A stretch of DNA of 64,000 nt, taken from assembly GCA_037693485.1 (NCBI GenBank), contig CM075352.1, forward strand, positions 160,463,501 to 160,527,500, given 5' to 3'. The position numbers and the translations under genes were made by a program. Position 1 is the stretch's first letter; the number at the start of each line of letters is the position of its first letter. Of the stretch, positions 33,251 through 44,445 are shown piece after piece. This stretch comes from Kitagawia praeruptora. Lineage: Eukaryota > Streptophyta > Magnoliopsida > Apiales > Apiaceae. The notes beneath the pieces are model-generated. The model did no database searches. It had not been told where the DNA came from and worked only from the letters and a program-made list of their open reading frames with translations.

Positions 33251-36200
33251 TCCCCCTAGCTTGCCATCCACACCAAAGTTGATATGTTACCAGCATAGAA
33301 TCGCTATAGGCTGTGAGGTTTTCAACCTTCATCTCCAATGCAAGTTTGAGACCAATGATGAGGGCCTCGTATTCTGCTGCATTATTAGAAGCTTCAAAGG
33401 CAAAATGTACTGCACTCTTTATCCTGCGGCCTTCTGGAGTTACCAACTCGATCCCAACCCCAGCTCCTCCTTTGTTAGATGCCCCATCCACATACAATTC
33501 CCACCACGAGGCGGAATTTTCCTTTTTGGCCTCGCTAGACATGTCCACTGGTGCCGCCACAATAGCCAAGTTATCTTCCTCAGATTGGGGAGGAAATTCC
33601 AAAATGAAGTCCGCAAGTGCCTGCCCCTTTATAGGACCGCGAGGTCTAAACTCGATATCAAATTGGCTGAGCTCCACTGTCCATTTTAATAGTCTTCCTG
33701 AAGACTCTGGTTTGTGCATTATTTGTCTCAATGGATAGGCTGTGCGAACCTCAATGCTATGAGCCTGAAAGTAAGGCCGTAACTTTCGCGAGGCCAAAAT
33801 CAAGGCATAAGCTAGCTTTTCCATGTTTGTGTAACGGGTCTCAGCATCTAACATTCTTCTACTGACATAGTATACAGGATATTGGACCTTTTCCTCCTCG
33901 CGAACCAGTACTGCACTGACCGCATGTTCTGACACAGCGAGGTAGAGAATGAGTGTTTCTCCATCCTTAGGCTTAGAGAGTACAGGTGGCGAGCCCAACT
34001 GTTCCTTAATATTTTGAAAGGCTTCCTCGCATTGAGGGGTCCATTCAAAGTTTTTTCCAATTCTTTTAATCGCCTTGAAGAACTCATGGCACTTATCTGA
34101 TGATTTAGAAACGAACCGATTTAAGGCTGCGATCCTTCCTGTTAGACTCTGAACTTCTTTCACACTTCTTGGGGATCGCATATCCATCAAAGCCTTTATT
34201 TTTGCAGGGTTTGCCTCGATTCCCCTATGGTTGACAATGAACCCCAAAAACTTTCCTGATTCGACCCCAAAGACACACTTTTGGGGGTTTAGTTTCATCC
34301 TGTATTTCCTTAATATATCAAACATCTCTGCGAGGTGAGAGATGTGATCCCCAGCCTCCTTAGACTTGACCAACATGTCATCTACATAAACTTCCATTGT
34401 CTTTCCAATTTGCTTTTCAAACATCATGTTAACGAGCCTCTGGTAAGTGGCCCCAGCGTTGAGGAGGCCGAAGGGCATCCCTATGTAGCAGTAGAGCCCT
34501 CTATCTGTGATGAACGAGGTGTGTTCTTGATCGGGACCATACATGGGTATTTGATTGTACCCAGAATAGGCATCCATAAAGGAAAGGAGTACGTGCCCAG
34601 CCGTTGCATCCACTAACTGATCGATTCTTGGTAGTGGGAAGCTATCCTTGGGACAGTGTTTGTTGAGATCAGTGAAATCCACACAAGTCCTCCACTTTCC
34701 ATTTGGCTTTTTCACGAGGACAGGGTTCGCGAGCCAATCAGGGTAGAATGATTCCCTAACGAGCCCGACTTTGAGTAGCCTGTCCACCTCATCTTTGAGA
34801 GCTTGAGCTCGCTCTCCACTTATAGGTCGTCGTTTCTGTCTGACTCCCTTCTTGTTTGGATCTAAATTTAATTTGTGGCACATTACATTGGGATCGATCC
34901 CAACCATATCTTCATGAGACCAAGCAAACACATCAAGGTTGGTCTTCAAAAATGCGACAAGCCTCTTTCTCAAATCAGGACTGAGTTGCGACCCTATCTT
35001 TAACACCTTAGAGGGGTCTTGTTCATCAACAAGGATAGGAATTGTATCTTCAGCTGCCCCGGCTCGCTCTACATGTTCTGGGATGCGAGGATCAAGGTCT
35101 AGATCATATTCATGAACCTGACTTGATTCCGCCTCGCAAGAATGGGTATTCGCATGCCCATACTCTGTAACAACAGTTGTTGTTTGTGTAATTCCATTTG
35201 GCAGTTCTGACAAGGTAGATGTTTCCTTGCGAACCCACTTTCCCTTTCGGGCTCGCACAGCGACCTGCTCTGGGCTCTCCTCGCTGTCACTATCGGTGGC
35301 TTCTTCAACGATCCCTTCTTGGAGAACCATCACTGGCTGCGAGGCCCCCATCATCAAGGCACCTGGTACTGGTTCTACTTGAATCCCCATATCGTTAAAA
35401 TAATCAGTTGGGAGTTCTTCAATTGAGATCATGTTACACTCTGTTGGAGGTACAAAGATTGTCTTGCGAGATCTGTTTTCTTCTTCACATTCCATTTTAT
35501 CGATCATAGAATTACTTCCTCTTTCTGCTGACTTGAGGGCCTTGTTATAGCATTCACGAGATTCATGTTGCAACCCTTTGACACATCCAACCCCATGCGG
35601 AGTGGGAAATTTCATAGAGAGGTGGTAAATAGAAGTGACCACCCTCATTTCCTTTAGAATCGGCCTCCCCACAATAGCATTATAGGCCGAAGGTTGATCA
35701 ACCACCATGAAGTCTGTGAGCTGGGTGGTGATACAGGGCTCGTCCCCTAAAGTAACGGGGAGCCTTATGAGACCCTTGACATTAACTGAAGCTCCAGTAA
35801 AACCATAAAGATGCCCCACTGTTGGGATAAGGTCTTTGTCCACATACCCCATTTTCTGATAGACCTCGTAGGTCAGGACATTCACTGCGCTCCCATTGTC
35901 CACAAGGACTCTGTAAACATTCTGTGACCCGATACGAATTCGGACAACGAGGGCATCTGAATGGGGGTGATGCACCCACTTTGCATCCTCTTCAGTAAAC
36001 ATGATATTTGTGTCTTCCCCCTTAAAAAGCTTTGGGGGTCGTTCCTGCAGGTGGTGGACATTAGTGAGGCGTCGCTCCTTAGCTTCGCGAGCGTACCTCT
36101 CCCTGGCCTTATTGCTGTCTCCCCCAATATGGGGTCCTCCAATTATCACATGAATACTTCCTCCTCGCGTTTCTCTTTCATTGATGATTGGGTTCTGTTC

Positions 36201-37961
36201 GGGTGGTGGGGCTTGATTGTAACCGAGACCAGACTTGGGATTGTGTTTCTTTACCTCGCGAACAGCCCACTCAGTTAACTTCCCATCTCGAATTAATTGA
36301 TCCACCTGTTGCTTGAGTTCCCTGCAAGTCGTTGTATCATGCCCTGTTTGTTCATGAAAGGCACAATACCTGCTAGTGTCCGCAATCCCCTTTGGGCCCA
36401 TCTGTGCAGGTTTCCTGAATATTCCCTTGCTTGCATTGACTGCATAGATATGATCAATTGGGGCCACCAGAGGGATGAATTTGTCTTCGCTCCTAGCAGG
36501 GCGAGTTCGAGGCGGGGATCGCCTAAGCGGATCGCGCTCTCTTCTTTTTGGGCTAGGGCTTCTACTTCGATCCCGCCTTCGTTTAGGACTTCTGGAGTCC
36601 TTCCTCTTCGTTCCCCTGTTTTTATTCCAATTACCTCTTTCACCATTCTTCTTAAGATCGGCAAGCGACTTTTCAACACGCTTAAAGGGCTCAGCGACCT
36701 TATGTAACTCTGAGAGTGTGTTGGGGGTTTGCTCCTGTAATTTCTTCCAAAAATCAGTTCCTTCTTTTACCCCAGCGATGAGGAAATTCTTCACAGCCTC
36801 GTCATTTGCACCTCGCACACGGGGTACCTCTGCATTGAACCTTTTAAAGTAATCATGGAGAGTCTCTCCTTCCCTCTGCTTTATGTTTGCCAATGTGGAC
36901 ACAGGAGGTGCATAGAGCATTGAGGATTGAAACTGTTTAATGAATATGTCCACGAGCTGCTCCCATGAATCAATGACAACCAGGGTTCCTAGCTTTGAGA
37001 ACCACTGCTGTGCGCTTCCTCTTAGCGAAGCCGCAAACAACCTACATCTCGCGAGCAGTGAGACCTGATACACATCCATCTCGTTGTTGAATCGAACCAC
37101 GAACTCCGCTGGATCAGTATTCCCATTGTAGGTCATATCAGAGTGATGACCTCGGAATACTATGGGTAACGGAGCGATCCGAATTTCATGTGTAAAGGGC
37201 GAAGTAGAGCCCATTGTACTAAAAATTCCTTTCTCACTATCCATTGCATCTAGGGCCTTTTGCAACTCTTCCAGCTTATAGTCACCAATCCTGCCCTCTT
37301 TGTCCCCATCCTTCTTTCCTCCAGTGCTTGCATGATGAGACTGAGTCTTTCTCGGGGCACTAGACTCTTCCTGGTCATTCCTGCGATCCTTGTTCTTAGG
37401 GTCTTCTTCGCGATGTTGAGATCGCTCACGCTCTCGATTGAAAGGGGGTCTGTCGTCGCGATGATGGGACCGCTCACGCTCTCTGCGAGGAGAGGGGGGT
37501 CTGTCATTGCGACGTAATGACCGCTCACGATCTCTTCGAGGAGATGCGGGTTGATGGGAGCCCTTACTCTTATCTTTGGGTCCTCCATCTCTGTTAAATC
37601 TGAGCTTTTCCAACTTGAGACGAAGATCGTGCTCGCTGAGTTTCTTTCCAACTCGGTCAAAGACACTAACGGACCGTCCTTCTGACGAGGCGGGCTTCGC
37701 TTTCGATCCCTCTTTATCAATCGTAGCTACTTCCTCCTCCCAATCAGGGTTCGTTCGATCTGTCACTACGTCATCAAAGTCCCCAACTAGATTCTTGGTG
37801 GGACCCTTGCTACTTTCTGGTTGATGAGTTCGATCCCCTATCCTTGTATTCCTCTTGAAGCCTCTTGAATTATGTCGCTTCTCCATCTTGGCCACCGAGG
37901 CCCTTACCTCGATCATTTGATCACCAAGGCCTTTCAAGAACGACATGACTTCGCCAGGCAA
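33045..37961 (-). CDS. gag-pol polyprotein: gag, protease, RT, RNase H, second RNase H (part)
   Basis: The 1638-residue open frame is read from an internal methionine. Order: basic RS/RD-rich segment (residues ~140-195); gag capsid core (~275-395, DMTYNGNTDPAEFVVRF, RGSAQQWFSKL); Cys-His knuckle-like CAFHEQTGHDTTTC (~533-546); aspartic protease with DNGSAVN (~688); reverse transcriptase (~1067-1240) with YVDD (1192-1195); RNase H (~1320-1455); and the start of an archaeal-type RNase H (LYVDGASNKGGAG, ~1489). The double RNase H marks the Tat lineage. The frame changes inside the second RNase H, so its end and integrase lie in the next frame. The natural start is upstream at 38143, in a different frame because of a break near 37980. 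Between gag and pol there is no stop, so the arrangement is one polyprotein. Confidence 0.95.
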   Translation of the reverse strand: MPGEVMSFLKGLGDQMIEVRASVAKMEKRHNSRGFKRNTRIGDRTHQPESSKGPTKNLVGDFDDVVTDRTNPDWEEEVATIDKEGSKAKPASSEGRSVSVFDRVGKKLSEHDLRLKLEKLRFNRDGGPKDKSKGSHQPASPRRDRERSLRRNDRPPSPRRERERSHHRDDRPPFNRERERSQHREEDPKNKDRRNDQEESSAPRKTQSHHASTGGKKDGDKEGRIGDYKLEELQKALDAMDSEKGIFSTMGSTSPFTHEIRIAPLPIVFRGHHSDMTYNGNTDPAEFVVRFNNEMDVYQVSLLARCRLFAASLRGSAQQWFSKLGTLVVIDSWEQLVDIFIKQFQSSMLYAPPVSTLANIKQREGETLHDYFKRFNAEVPRVRGANDEAVKNFLIAGVKEGTDFWKKLQEQTPNTLSELHKVAEPFKRVEKSLADLKKNGERGNWNKNRGTKRKDSRSPKRRRDRSRSPSPKRRERDPLRRSPPRTRPARSEDKFIPLVAPIDHIYAVNASKGIFRKPAQMGPKGIADTSRYCAFHEQTGHDTTTCRELKQQVDQLIRDGKLTEWAVREVKKHNPKSGLGYNQAPPPEQNPIINERETRGGSIHVIIGGPHIGGDSNKARERYAREAKERRLTNVHHLQERPPKLFKGEDTNIMFTEEDAKWVHHPHSDALVVRIRIGSQNVYRVLVDNGSAVNVLTYEVYQKMGYVDKDLIPTVGHLYGFTGASVNVKGLIRLPVTLGDEPCITTQLTDFMVVDQPSAYNAIVGRPILKEMRVVTSIYHLSMKFPTPHGVGCVKGLQHESRECYNKALKSAERGSNSMIDKMECEEENRSRKTIFVPPTECNMISIEELPTDYFNDMGIQVEPVPGALMMGASQPVMVLQEGIVEEATDSDSEESPEQVAVRARKGKWVRKETSTLSELPNGITQTTTVVTEYGHANTHSCEAESSQVHEYDLDLDPRIPEHVERAGAAEDTIPILVDEQDPSKVLKIGSQLSPDLRKRLVAFLKTNLDVFAWSHEDMVGIDPNVMCHKLNLDPNKKGVRQKRRPISGERAQALKDEVDRLLKVGLVRESFYPDWLANPVLVKKPNGKWRTCVDFTDLNKHCPKDSFPLPRIDQLVDATAGHVLLSFMDAYSGYNQIPMYGPDQEHTSFITDRGLYCYIGMPFGLLNAGATYQRLVNMMFEKQIGKTMEVYVDDMLVKSKEAGDHISHLAEMFDILRKYRMKLNPQKCVFGVESGKFLGFIVNHRGIEANPAKIKALMDMRSPRSVKEVQSLTGRIAALNRFVSKSSDKCHEFFKAIKRIGKNFEWTPQCEEAFQNIKEQLGSPPVLSKPKDGETLILYLAVSEHAVSAVLVREEEKVQYPVYYVSRRMLDAETRYTNMEKLAYALILASRKLRPYFQAHSIEVRTAYPLRQIMHKPESSGRLLKWTVELSQFDIEFRPRGPIKGQALADFILEFPPQSEEDNLAIVAAPVDMSSEAKKENSASWWELYVDGASNKGGAGVGIELVTPEGRRIKSAVHFAFEASNNAAEYEALIIGLKLALEMKVENLTAYSDSMLVTYQLWCGWQARGSRLSYICDVHKGWLNGSIISGWFTLEEKRIKGQTHWQNWDRVARPPYLELYRWRFKQSPVCQKNLSWK

Positions 37962-38143
37962 GGCTGTCTGTTGGACAACAGGGGGGTTTGCTCCTTTTCA
38001 AATTCGTCCTCGAATTCTCCCTCGATTCCTTCTTTGTGCACTTCGTTCTCTGATGGGTTCTTCTTACGGGGGTCGTCCTTATTCCTCCTATGTGACCCCG
38101 GGGTCTCCCCCTCTCCGTTCCTCTTCTTGTGAGATTTAGTCAT
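37962..38143 (-). CDS. gag N-terminus (frame-shifted from the main ORF)
   Basis: The minus-strand ATG at 38143 opens MTKSHKKRNGEGETPGSHRR, which matches the gag start of the second copy at 57143 (MTKSNKKKNGVGETPRSHKK). Near 37980 the minus strand has a CCCCCC run where the frame shifts relative to the 1638-residue ORF. The second copy reads through this point in one frame, so the shift is secondary or an assembly error. The start is 30 bases from the PBS region, a usual distance for this lineage. Confidence 0.85.
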
Positions 38144-38172
38144 CGTTCTCCCAATCAATGACTAGAGGGGAC

Positions 38173-38188
38173 CCTCCTTCTAGCGCCA
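38173..38188 (-). other. Primer binding site of the Tat/Retand-like element
   Basis: The minus strand reads TGGCGCTAGAAGGAGG two bases after the 5' LTR. The same string follows the left LTR of the second copy at 57101. It is not the initiator-Met PBS; I do not assign the tRNA. Confidence 0.75.
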
Positions 38189-38190
38189 AA

Positions 38191-38935
38191 TGTTATAGGG
38201 AGAAATTGGTATAACAATGTTTGCGGAGGTTTGCTGGATTATCGGAGCGAAATACGTATATTTTGCTATAAGAAGAAGAGTGATTAGGGTTTGTGTGTAT
38301 GAATGTGGCTGAGCTTGATAGGTGATTTCAGGTAAACTGTTTTCTCATCCCCTATCAAGGTGCCTACGTACCCTATTTATAGGGATCAAGCCTGACGTAG
38401 TTCTTGGGCCACAAGTTACCTAGACGGGCTAGGGTTTTAAGAGATAAGCCAAGGTCCAAGCCCATGTATCTAGGGCTGACATGGCAATGAGTCACAAATC
38501 TTATCCTTAATTCATGATCCAGCTGTAGAAGCCCATGATCTTGAACGGATAGACTTATCCAACAAAAGATCCATCAGGGCCCTTGCATGCGACCTCATGA
38601 AGGCCTGGCCATGCGAAGCGATCCCAGTCTTCCAGCTGCCCAAGCGACCTCATGGAGGCCTCGCTATGAGCCTTCCAGAGAAGAGGAGATAATGATCTTG
38701 CTGTAAGTGATAAATGTGATGCACAAGCGAAGCGATCCCTGTCTGGGCATCGCCAGCAAGGCGTTGTGTTGCGAGGCGCAACCCTGTAACGATCCCTTTG
38801 CCAAGGCACGTTGGGCTGATTCCAATAATGGGCTTTAGTGACCCAACCTTCATCTTCTAGGCCCATCATAGATTATGAGCCATCAATTTAGCTAATTAAA
38901 TCAATTTAGCTATTATGCCAGATTTGGGCATAACA
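38191..38935 (-). repeat. 5' LTR of the Tat/Retand-like element
   Basis: It has the same ends and length as 27106-27850. The minus-strand TATA motif TATAAATAG at 38373-38381 is the likely genomic promoter of gag-pol. Confidence 0.96.
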
Positions 38936-39273
38936 CATACGTATGACCCGCTTGTTCATGGAGAGTGCTGCTGCAACTTAAATTCTTTCTAGCTACCTTA
39001 TTTTCTGGATAGACTTAGAACACCAGCTCATGCTTGACTTATGTATCTGATATAGTTGGCTTCTTTAAATCACACCACAAGAGCTCTATGAACCAGGCTA
39101 CAAAGCAATTAGATGTGTTTCCAAAGGCATGAAACCAGCACCTGTTTCCAAAGGCATGAAACTCACCAATAAATGTTCTAGCTGTTGCAGCTAAAAACAT
39201 TCAAAGCCTACCATCAACTGCACAATTAACTTTTTTTAATAAGTTCAGCCTATGGGAAAGGTTGAATGGTACT
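38936..39273. repeat. Dispersed repeat, paralogue of 5500-5865
   Basis: It matches 5517-5862 closely (GACCCGCTTGTTCATGGAGA ... GGTTGAATGGTACT). It is truncated on the left by the Tat/Retand-like element and on the right by a copia LTR. Confidence 0.85.
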
Positions 39274-39773
39274 TGTTGTAGGAAGAATATAGAAAGATTA
39301 TATCTGAAATCAAGAAAATAATAAGAAAATACCAAAGAAATAATAAGAAAATACCAAAGATTATTCGAGTCACGTGAAAACCACGATGTCCTTAAAACAT
39401 ATAAGCCCCTTCCGTATGTTCTTGAAGGTGTTGTGGCCTCCGTCTCCCAGGATACAACGAATCGAGGTAGTCTTAAGCACTTGAGACCCGCCTACTACGA
39501 ACCAAACAAATATGCCTCTATCTCATAAAACTGACCCTATAGTTTTTAAGAATAATGCAAAGAAAAACTAGTATAGTTTTTTGTGTCCCACCAAAAATTG
39601 ATACCCAAGTACTCCTTATATAGGAGTGAAAATGTGTAACATGCAAGTGTAATAATTTTGTAACCTCCCTTATAATAATCAAATAAAATAAATTCACATT
39701 ATTATAGGAGTTACAAAATTAAACATATGAGTTACAAAACATGAACTTAATTTTTATTCAAAATAGTCCAACA
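39274..39773 (-). repeat. 3' LTR of a Ty1/copia element
   Basis: The 500-bp segment starts TGTTGTAGGA and ends TAGTCCAACA on the plus strand. It is flanked on the right by a polypurine tract (minus-strand GTGGGGGATTG), so it is the 3' LTR of a minus-strand element. The left flank GTACT would be half of the target duplication. A paralogous uninterrupted site exists at ~5858. Confidence 0.75.
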
Positions 39774-41760
39774 ATCCCCCACATGAATAAAAATTGACTT
39801 CGCAAAAAGACTCTTTGACACGGAGATAGAGCGCACGGTAGAAACCAGCATAGGATAGGTAGGCGTACACCCTTGAACCTTCCCTTGTAAGAACATATTT
39901 ACATTTCTAGAATTTCAGTAGTCGCGTTGACCTTGAACTGCCATTCTTTTTTGTGAAATGATGATACATCCCCCACTGGAGTCTTTCACTATATTTGTTC
40001 AGTTCTCACTGTTAAGCCCATTTTGGTCCTGAGCTTTAGCCTGGTTCTGTGACTTTTTCCCAGAATTGGCCCCACAATTCCTTCTTGAAGCGACCCACTT
40101 CACTCACATAGGTGATCTCTTAAACAATACAAAAGTATTATTTGTTCGACATATCGACACATAAGGATCATTAAAAGCATAGCTTAGCCTTACCCAAATT
40201 TTATCACTGTTTTTCATCATAGGAATGAACCAAAGAGTAAAACCCCCACAGTGATCTCACTAAGTCTTTACAGTTAGGTTGTCCCATTGAACCAAGATCT
40301 TGGGATCTCCAGTCAACAAGGTTGGGTTTCCTTTGTACAGACTTTTATTATGGGCTTTAGTCCCATTCCTTTCGATGATTTCTCAACTAACTCTCTTATT
40401 AACCCTTGGTTAGCGGATCCACAGTGTTATCTTTTGACCTAATATGATCAATAGTGATAACTTCAGTTGAGAGTAGTTGTCTAACGGAATTATGTCGATG
40501 ACAAAGATGTTTCGACATTCCATTACAATCTTTTTCACTATACTCGTGCATCTTAACTTTGGCATACGTCACATTTCGGTAATCACTTTACCAATCATCA
40601 GCTAAGACTTCAATTTGTCATTGACATTACCAATTTTTAGCGTCCCAAAAATTAATAAAATCAATTTATCTCATCACCAAGTTTAAGCATCCCTACACTG
40701 GCATCACGCATTCACTCAGTTACCAAATTTGAGCATCCTCAAAATGGCAACTATATCGTTTATTATGAAGTCATAACATATCGCAACAATATCAAATTTT
40801 ATATGCCAATTTTCGTATCTATGTTGTTCCAATCAACATAATCACCAAAATACAGACTTTCGACTCTTGCCTTAGCCAGAGAAACCAAGAAAGACTGTTC
40901 CAAAGTTCATTGATGTACTTCTAAATTTCACTACCCCGACAATTTAAGTATCATCTTGATGAACCATATTCTTATAACTCAAGAATATATCATGAAGTAA
41001 GTTAGGTCTTCACTTTTGACTGTAATCTTTTAATTATCAGTCTGACCTTTTACTTTTTTTGACCCATATATTTATTTTCCAATTTCAAAATTCGTTTGGG
41101 CCCAAATGGCATCTATCTCGCAAGAAGATCCATCCATATATTTATTAAACACGATTCTGTCACATAGAATCACTTCTCTCATTAAACACATAATTCTAGT
41201 CAATTTCTCTATTGACATATTCTTATAGGATCATCAGAGAATTCTCATAGCTTCTCTCAAGTTTTCAGGTTTACCTTCAAGCAAAATTTCAGACATTTTT
41301 GGACTAACAAAATTTTCAAATCTTTTGCCCTCTAGGTTCAACCTCACATTCATCCAATAACTCATAATATTATTTGGATAAATATTAAATACAGACCTAC
41401 AAGGAACTACTAGCTCATCAAAAAAGCATTCCTAGATTCCGTAATTGAATTTTAATGATCTCACAAATTAGATACATCTGTATGCTACAAGATATCATGA
41501 GACTCAAACATTATCTATATATCCATCCCAAATACCTCAATTGGTTTTGGATCTCTTTTTACCTTAATAGGTATTGGTATCATGACATTTTCAAGATACC
41601 CCCACATTTCGAATATTTCTAAGAATGTGAAAATGTATTCCAAAACTAATATGAACCAATTATTTCCTTTCATAAGAAAGACTACTCCATTCTTCTAATG
41701 CGAGTAAAGTGCAGTGTCCTCACAACATTCACCACCAAAATCACTAATTACCATCTTAAT
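39774..41760 (-). pseudogene. Decayed Ty1/copia 3' region with RNase H C-terminus
   Basis: The minus strand at about 40390-40560 encodes LSTEVITIDHIRSKDNTVDP followed by LTKG. This is the conserved C-terminal end of copia RNase H, preceded by a GMSKHLCHRHNSVRQLL stretch. Downstream (40250-40330 minus) is the noncoding sequence AGATCCCAAGATCTTGGTTC, common after the RNase H stop in copia elements. Upstream, in 40.6-41.7 kb, reading frames are heavily broken and no RT catalytic motif is readable. The element is incomplete and dead. Confidence 0.7.
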
Positions 41761-42525
41761 TTTCTATATTAAGTTGGTTTTCACCCTCAAGCATAAATTA
41801 AGTTGAGGAAGTAACGTCAAGCTATTGACGTTAAAGAAGCGCTTCGTGGGAGGCAACCCATGCAATAATGTAGGGAAAAAAAATTTAGTGTTGTATTAAA
41901 AAAAAAAAAAATTTGAACTGTCGCGCAGGCAGCACCTGAGTAACGCAGGTTGCTCCTGCGTTTCTGATCTACGCGCTGGCTGCCCCCTGTAACGCAGGCA
42001 CTAACTCTCGCGAAGTCTACTTCCCTTATAACGCAGCCTGCACCTACGTTACAGCCTCCAGAATTTTTTTCTACCGATTTTTGCTATTTTAACCTACATA
42101 ATTTTCACCCAAATTCTATCCTAACTCAATTTCTATCAATTCCTAATTCCTATATCTATCCTACATCAAATCCAGCCCTCCTAAATCTCTCGTACACTCT
42201 AAATTTTTTACCAAACCTATCCATCATCTTATATATATACACACCTATACATACAAATCCAATTCCTCTTCTACTTATTTAAATCTCTAAAAATCCAAAT
42301 CCTCTTCTACTTATTTAAATCTCTAAAAATTCAATTCTAAAGAGGAATTAATTGCAAGTTCACCTCTCCAATTCATAGTTGGTTTATCTCTTCTAAAATC
42401 TTATTTTTATTATGAATTTGTGTTCTTGTAAAATTGGGATTTTGTATTTTCTTGGTATCTATTTTTGGTGTGATATTACTTGGTAATTATTGGTTGAGCT
42501 TCTTGCGAGTTGGGTATTGATTCTT

Positions 42526-42657
42526 ATGGTTCCTAAGTGTGAGAGAGGTGATGCTAGTGTTGTAAAATTTTTGTCTTCGACGGCGGAGGTTAAATTTAAT
42601 CGGTTGTTGAGGCCAATTGCTAAAGAAAGGAGATTTTTGCCGAACAAGCATGTTTGA
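42526..42657 (+). pseudogene. Remnant of the Athila-type extra ORF downstream of pol
   Basis: The 43-residue frame has VVKFLSSTAEVKFNRLLRPI followed by AKERRFL. This resembles the start of the ORF that many Athila elements carry after pol (pattern F.S..AE..FN.L..R.I..ER.F). It stops early at TGA. The assignment is by eye and tentative. Confidence 0.4.
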
Positions 42658-44445
42658 GTTGCGATGGGGAAGGATATGTAAGGCGCCTTGTAGGTATGTT
42701 TTCCGTTATCCCTCGTATTTACTTCCATTCAATGCGGATATTGAATATTTTAAGTTTGGGGGTGGTTTGGGGGATAAGTAGTATTTATGTATTCATGTAG
42801 GATTTCATGCTTTAGTAGTAAATTATGCATTTATATTCGTGTTATCTACGTTTGTTTCATTTATGACATTCTGTTTTATTTTCGTATACCATGTGAGTTC
42901 ATAGTAGTTTGCATTTGCACCCCATGCTTGATAGGAATTTTGTGTTGTTGACGCTTTTGATTGAGAAGTGATATGCTTTGTTCTTGTGCACACACATACA
43001 CTAGTAAGTTGAAGCTAGTAGACTTATTGAATGTTGTAAGTGAATAGAAGGAAATGAATATGTGTAGGATGATTTAGTTTGCATGCTTTGAATACAAGTC
43101 GGTGCATTAAAGAGATTTTTGCTTGGGATTGAGTATGTTTGTCCGCCAAGTGAGTTTTTGAGCCTTATTGCATATTTGTTGCAATTTATTCGTTTGCTTG
43201 AGTGTCCACGGATTGTTTGCATTTCTAGCAGTTGTTTGAGGTCCTTCTTGAAACGCATGACATTATTTGACGATTAAAATGATAAAGGCATTTAGGAATA
43301 ACCGCATATTATCCCATATTACCACACCATATTTACATGATCAATTAGTTAACCCATTGAGCTTAATCCTATTTTTCGGTGACATACCACAATACTTGCC
43401 TAGACCTTTTTCTTATATTGGCCTTACATTATTTTGAACCCACATTGTCAAAGGCTAGTAGAGTGCTTACGGAAGTAATAAGGTGTGCAAGGAGGGGTTT
43501 ATTGTTGGTCTTACTTTTGGGGAAAATATTGAAAATTGGGTTTGTTTACTTGATAGTCGGCATGTGTAATAAAATTGTGGGATCATTGTTATTGTTTATA
43601 TTATTGTTTGTGTTCTATTTAGCTCTCGAATAGAAAAAAAAGGAAAAGAAAAAAAAATAGAAGAGAAAAAAATATTAATATTATGAGAGCATGTTTGTGT
43701 TTGTGGTAATCCTACTTTAGTCGACTAGTCGAGTGTTTTGTTGGAAGAAAAATAAAAAATTATGTGGGGGGGGGGGAAATAGGGTGTTGTGTATGATTTA
43801 TTATGGTACTTACTAGCTTTTGACACTTCACCTGATTCAGCTTATTTGACATACCTTATCCCTAGCCCCGTTACAACCCAAATAAAGACCTTTTGATTAT
43901 CGTCATTGATGTATGTTGTGTTAAGAGTTAGATTGGTACCAAATGTCAAGCATGCTTATGATTTTGTTGGAATTGAGTGATACACTTACCCTTGTTCTTG
44001 AGAGAGTATTTTTTTGTGAGTGGATTGTGAGTGTTTACTTGTTTTTGCGTATGAGATCCCGAGTTTTGTCTCAAAGATGTACTCTTGTAGGCCTAGCATG
44101 TTTACTAACTTATTCTTACATTTGACATGGACTTGTGAGAACTTATGCATGTTCGTTGAGTAGACTATGTGAATACTTGCACTTTCGATACCAAGACATT
44201 GCGTATTTACTTTGATTCTTAAGTTGATATGGCATGAGAGGATTTGAAGGTATGGTAGGATATTAGTACTAGATTATTTAAATTTTCATTTAATTGCATT
44301 CATGCATTGCATTGCATTGGATTTTGTGGGTACATTCGCTATAGGCCCTCACGAGACCTTACTCGTCCACTAGGGCTGTCTACGGAAGTGGTACTAGTTA
44401 GTTAGTTAGTTGTAATTGTTTATGCTTGAGGACAAGCATCGATTT

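Larger units (their letters stand above)
27106..38935 (-). mobile_element. Tat/Retand-like Ty3/gypsy LTR retrotransposon, 11.8 kb, nearly intact
   Basis: Two 745-bp LTRs (27106-27850, 38191-38935) differ at very few positions (I see A/G and C/T differences). The target duplication CATAC lies at 27101-27105 and 38936-38940. The minus strand carries, in order, PBS, gag, protease, reverse transcriptase, RNase H, a second (archaeal-type) RNase H and integrase. The extra RNase H and the non-canonical zinc knuckle point to the Tat lineage. Between pol and the 3' LTR lies a ~4-kb region with a spliced gene on the opposite strand, as known for Retand/Grande-type elements. LTR similarity implies a recent insertion. 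Confidence 0.95.

Noticed and set aside
28477..38143. Many frames of 60-166 codons overlapping the retrotransposon genes
   Set aside because: They are shadows of gag-pol or of the antisense gene in other frames.
42459..43258. Minus-strand frames at 42459-42728 and 43001-43258
   Set aside because: They are antisense to the Athila-like 3' region and show no domain; the plus strand has the recognisable landmarks.
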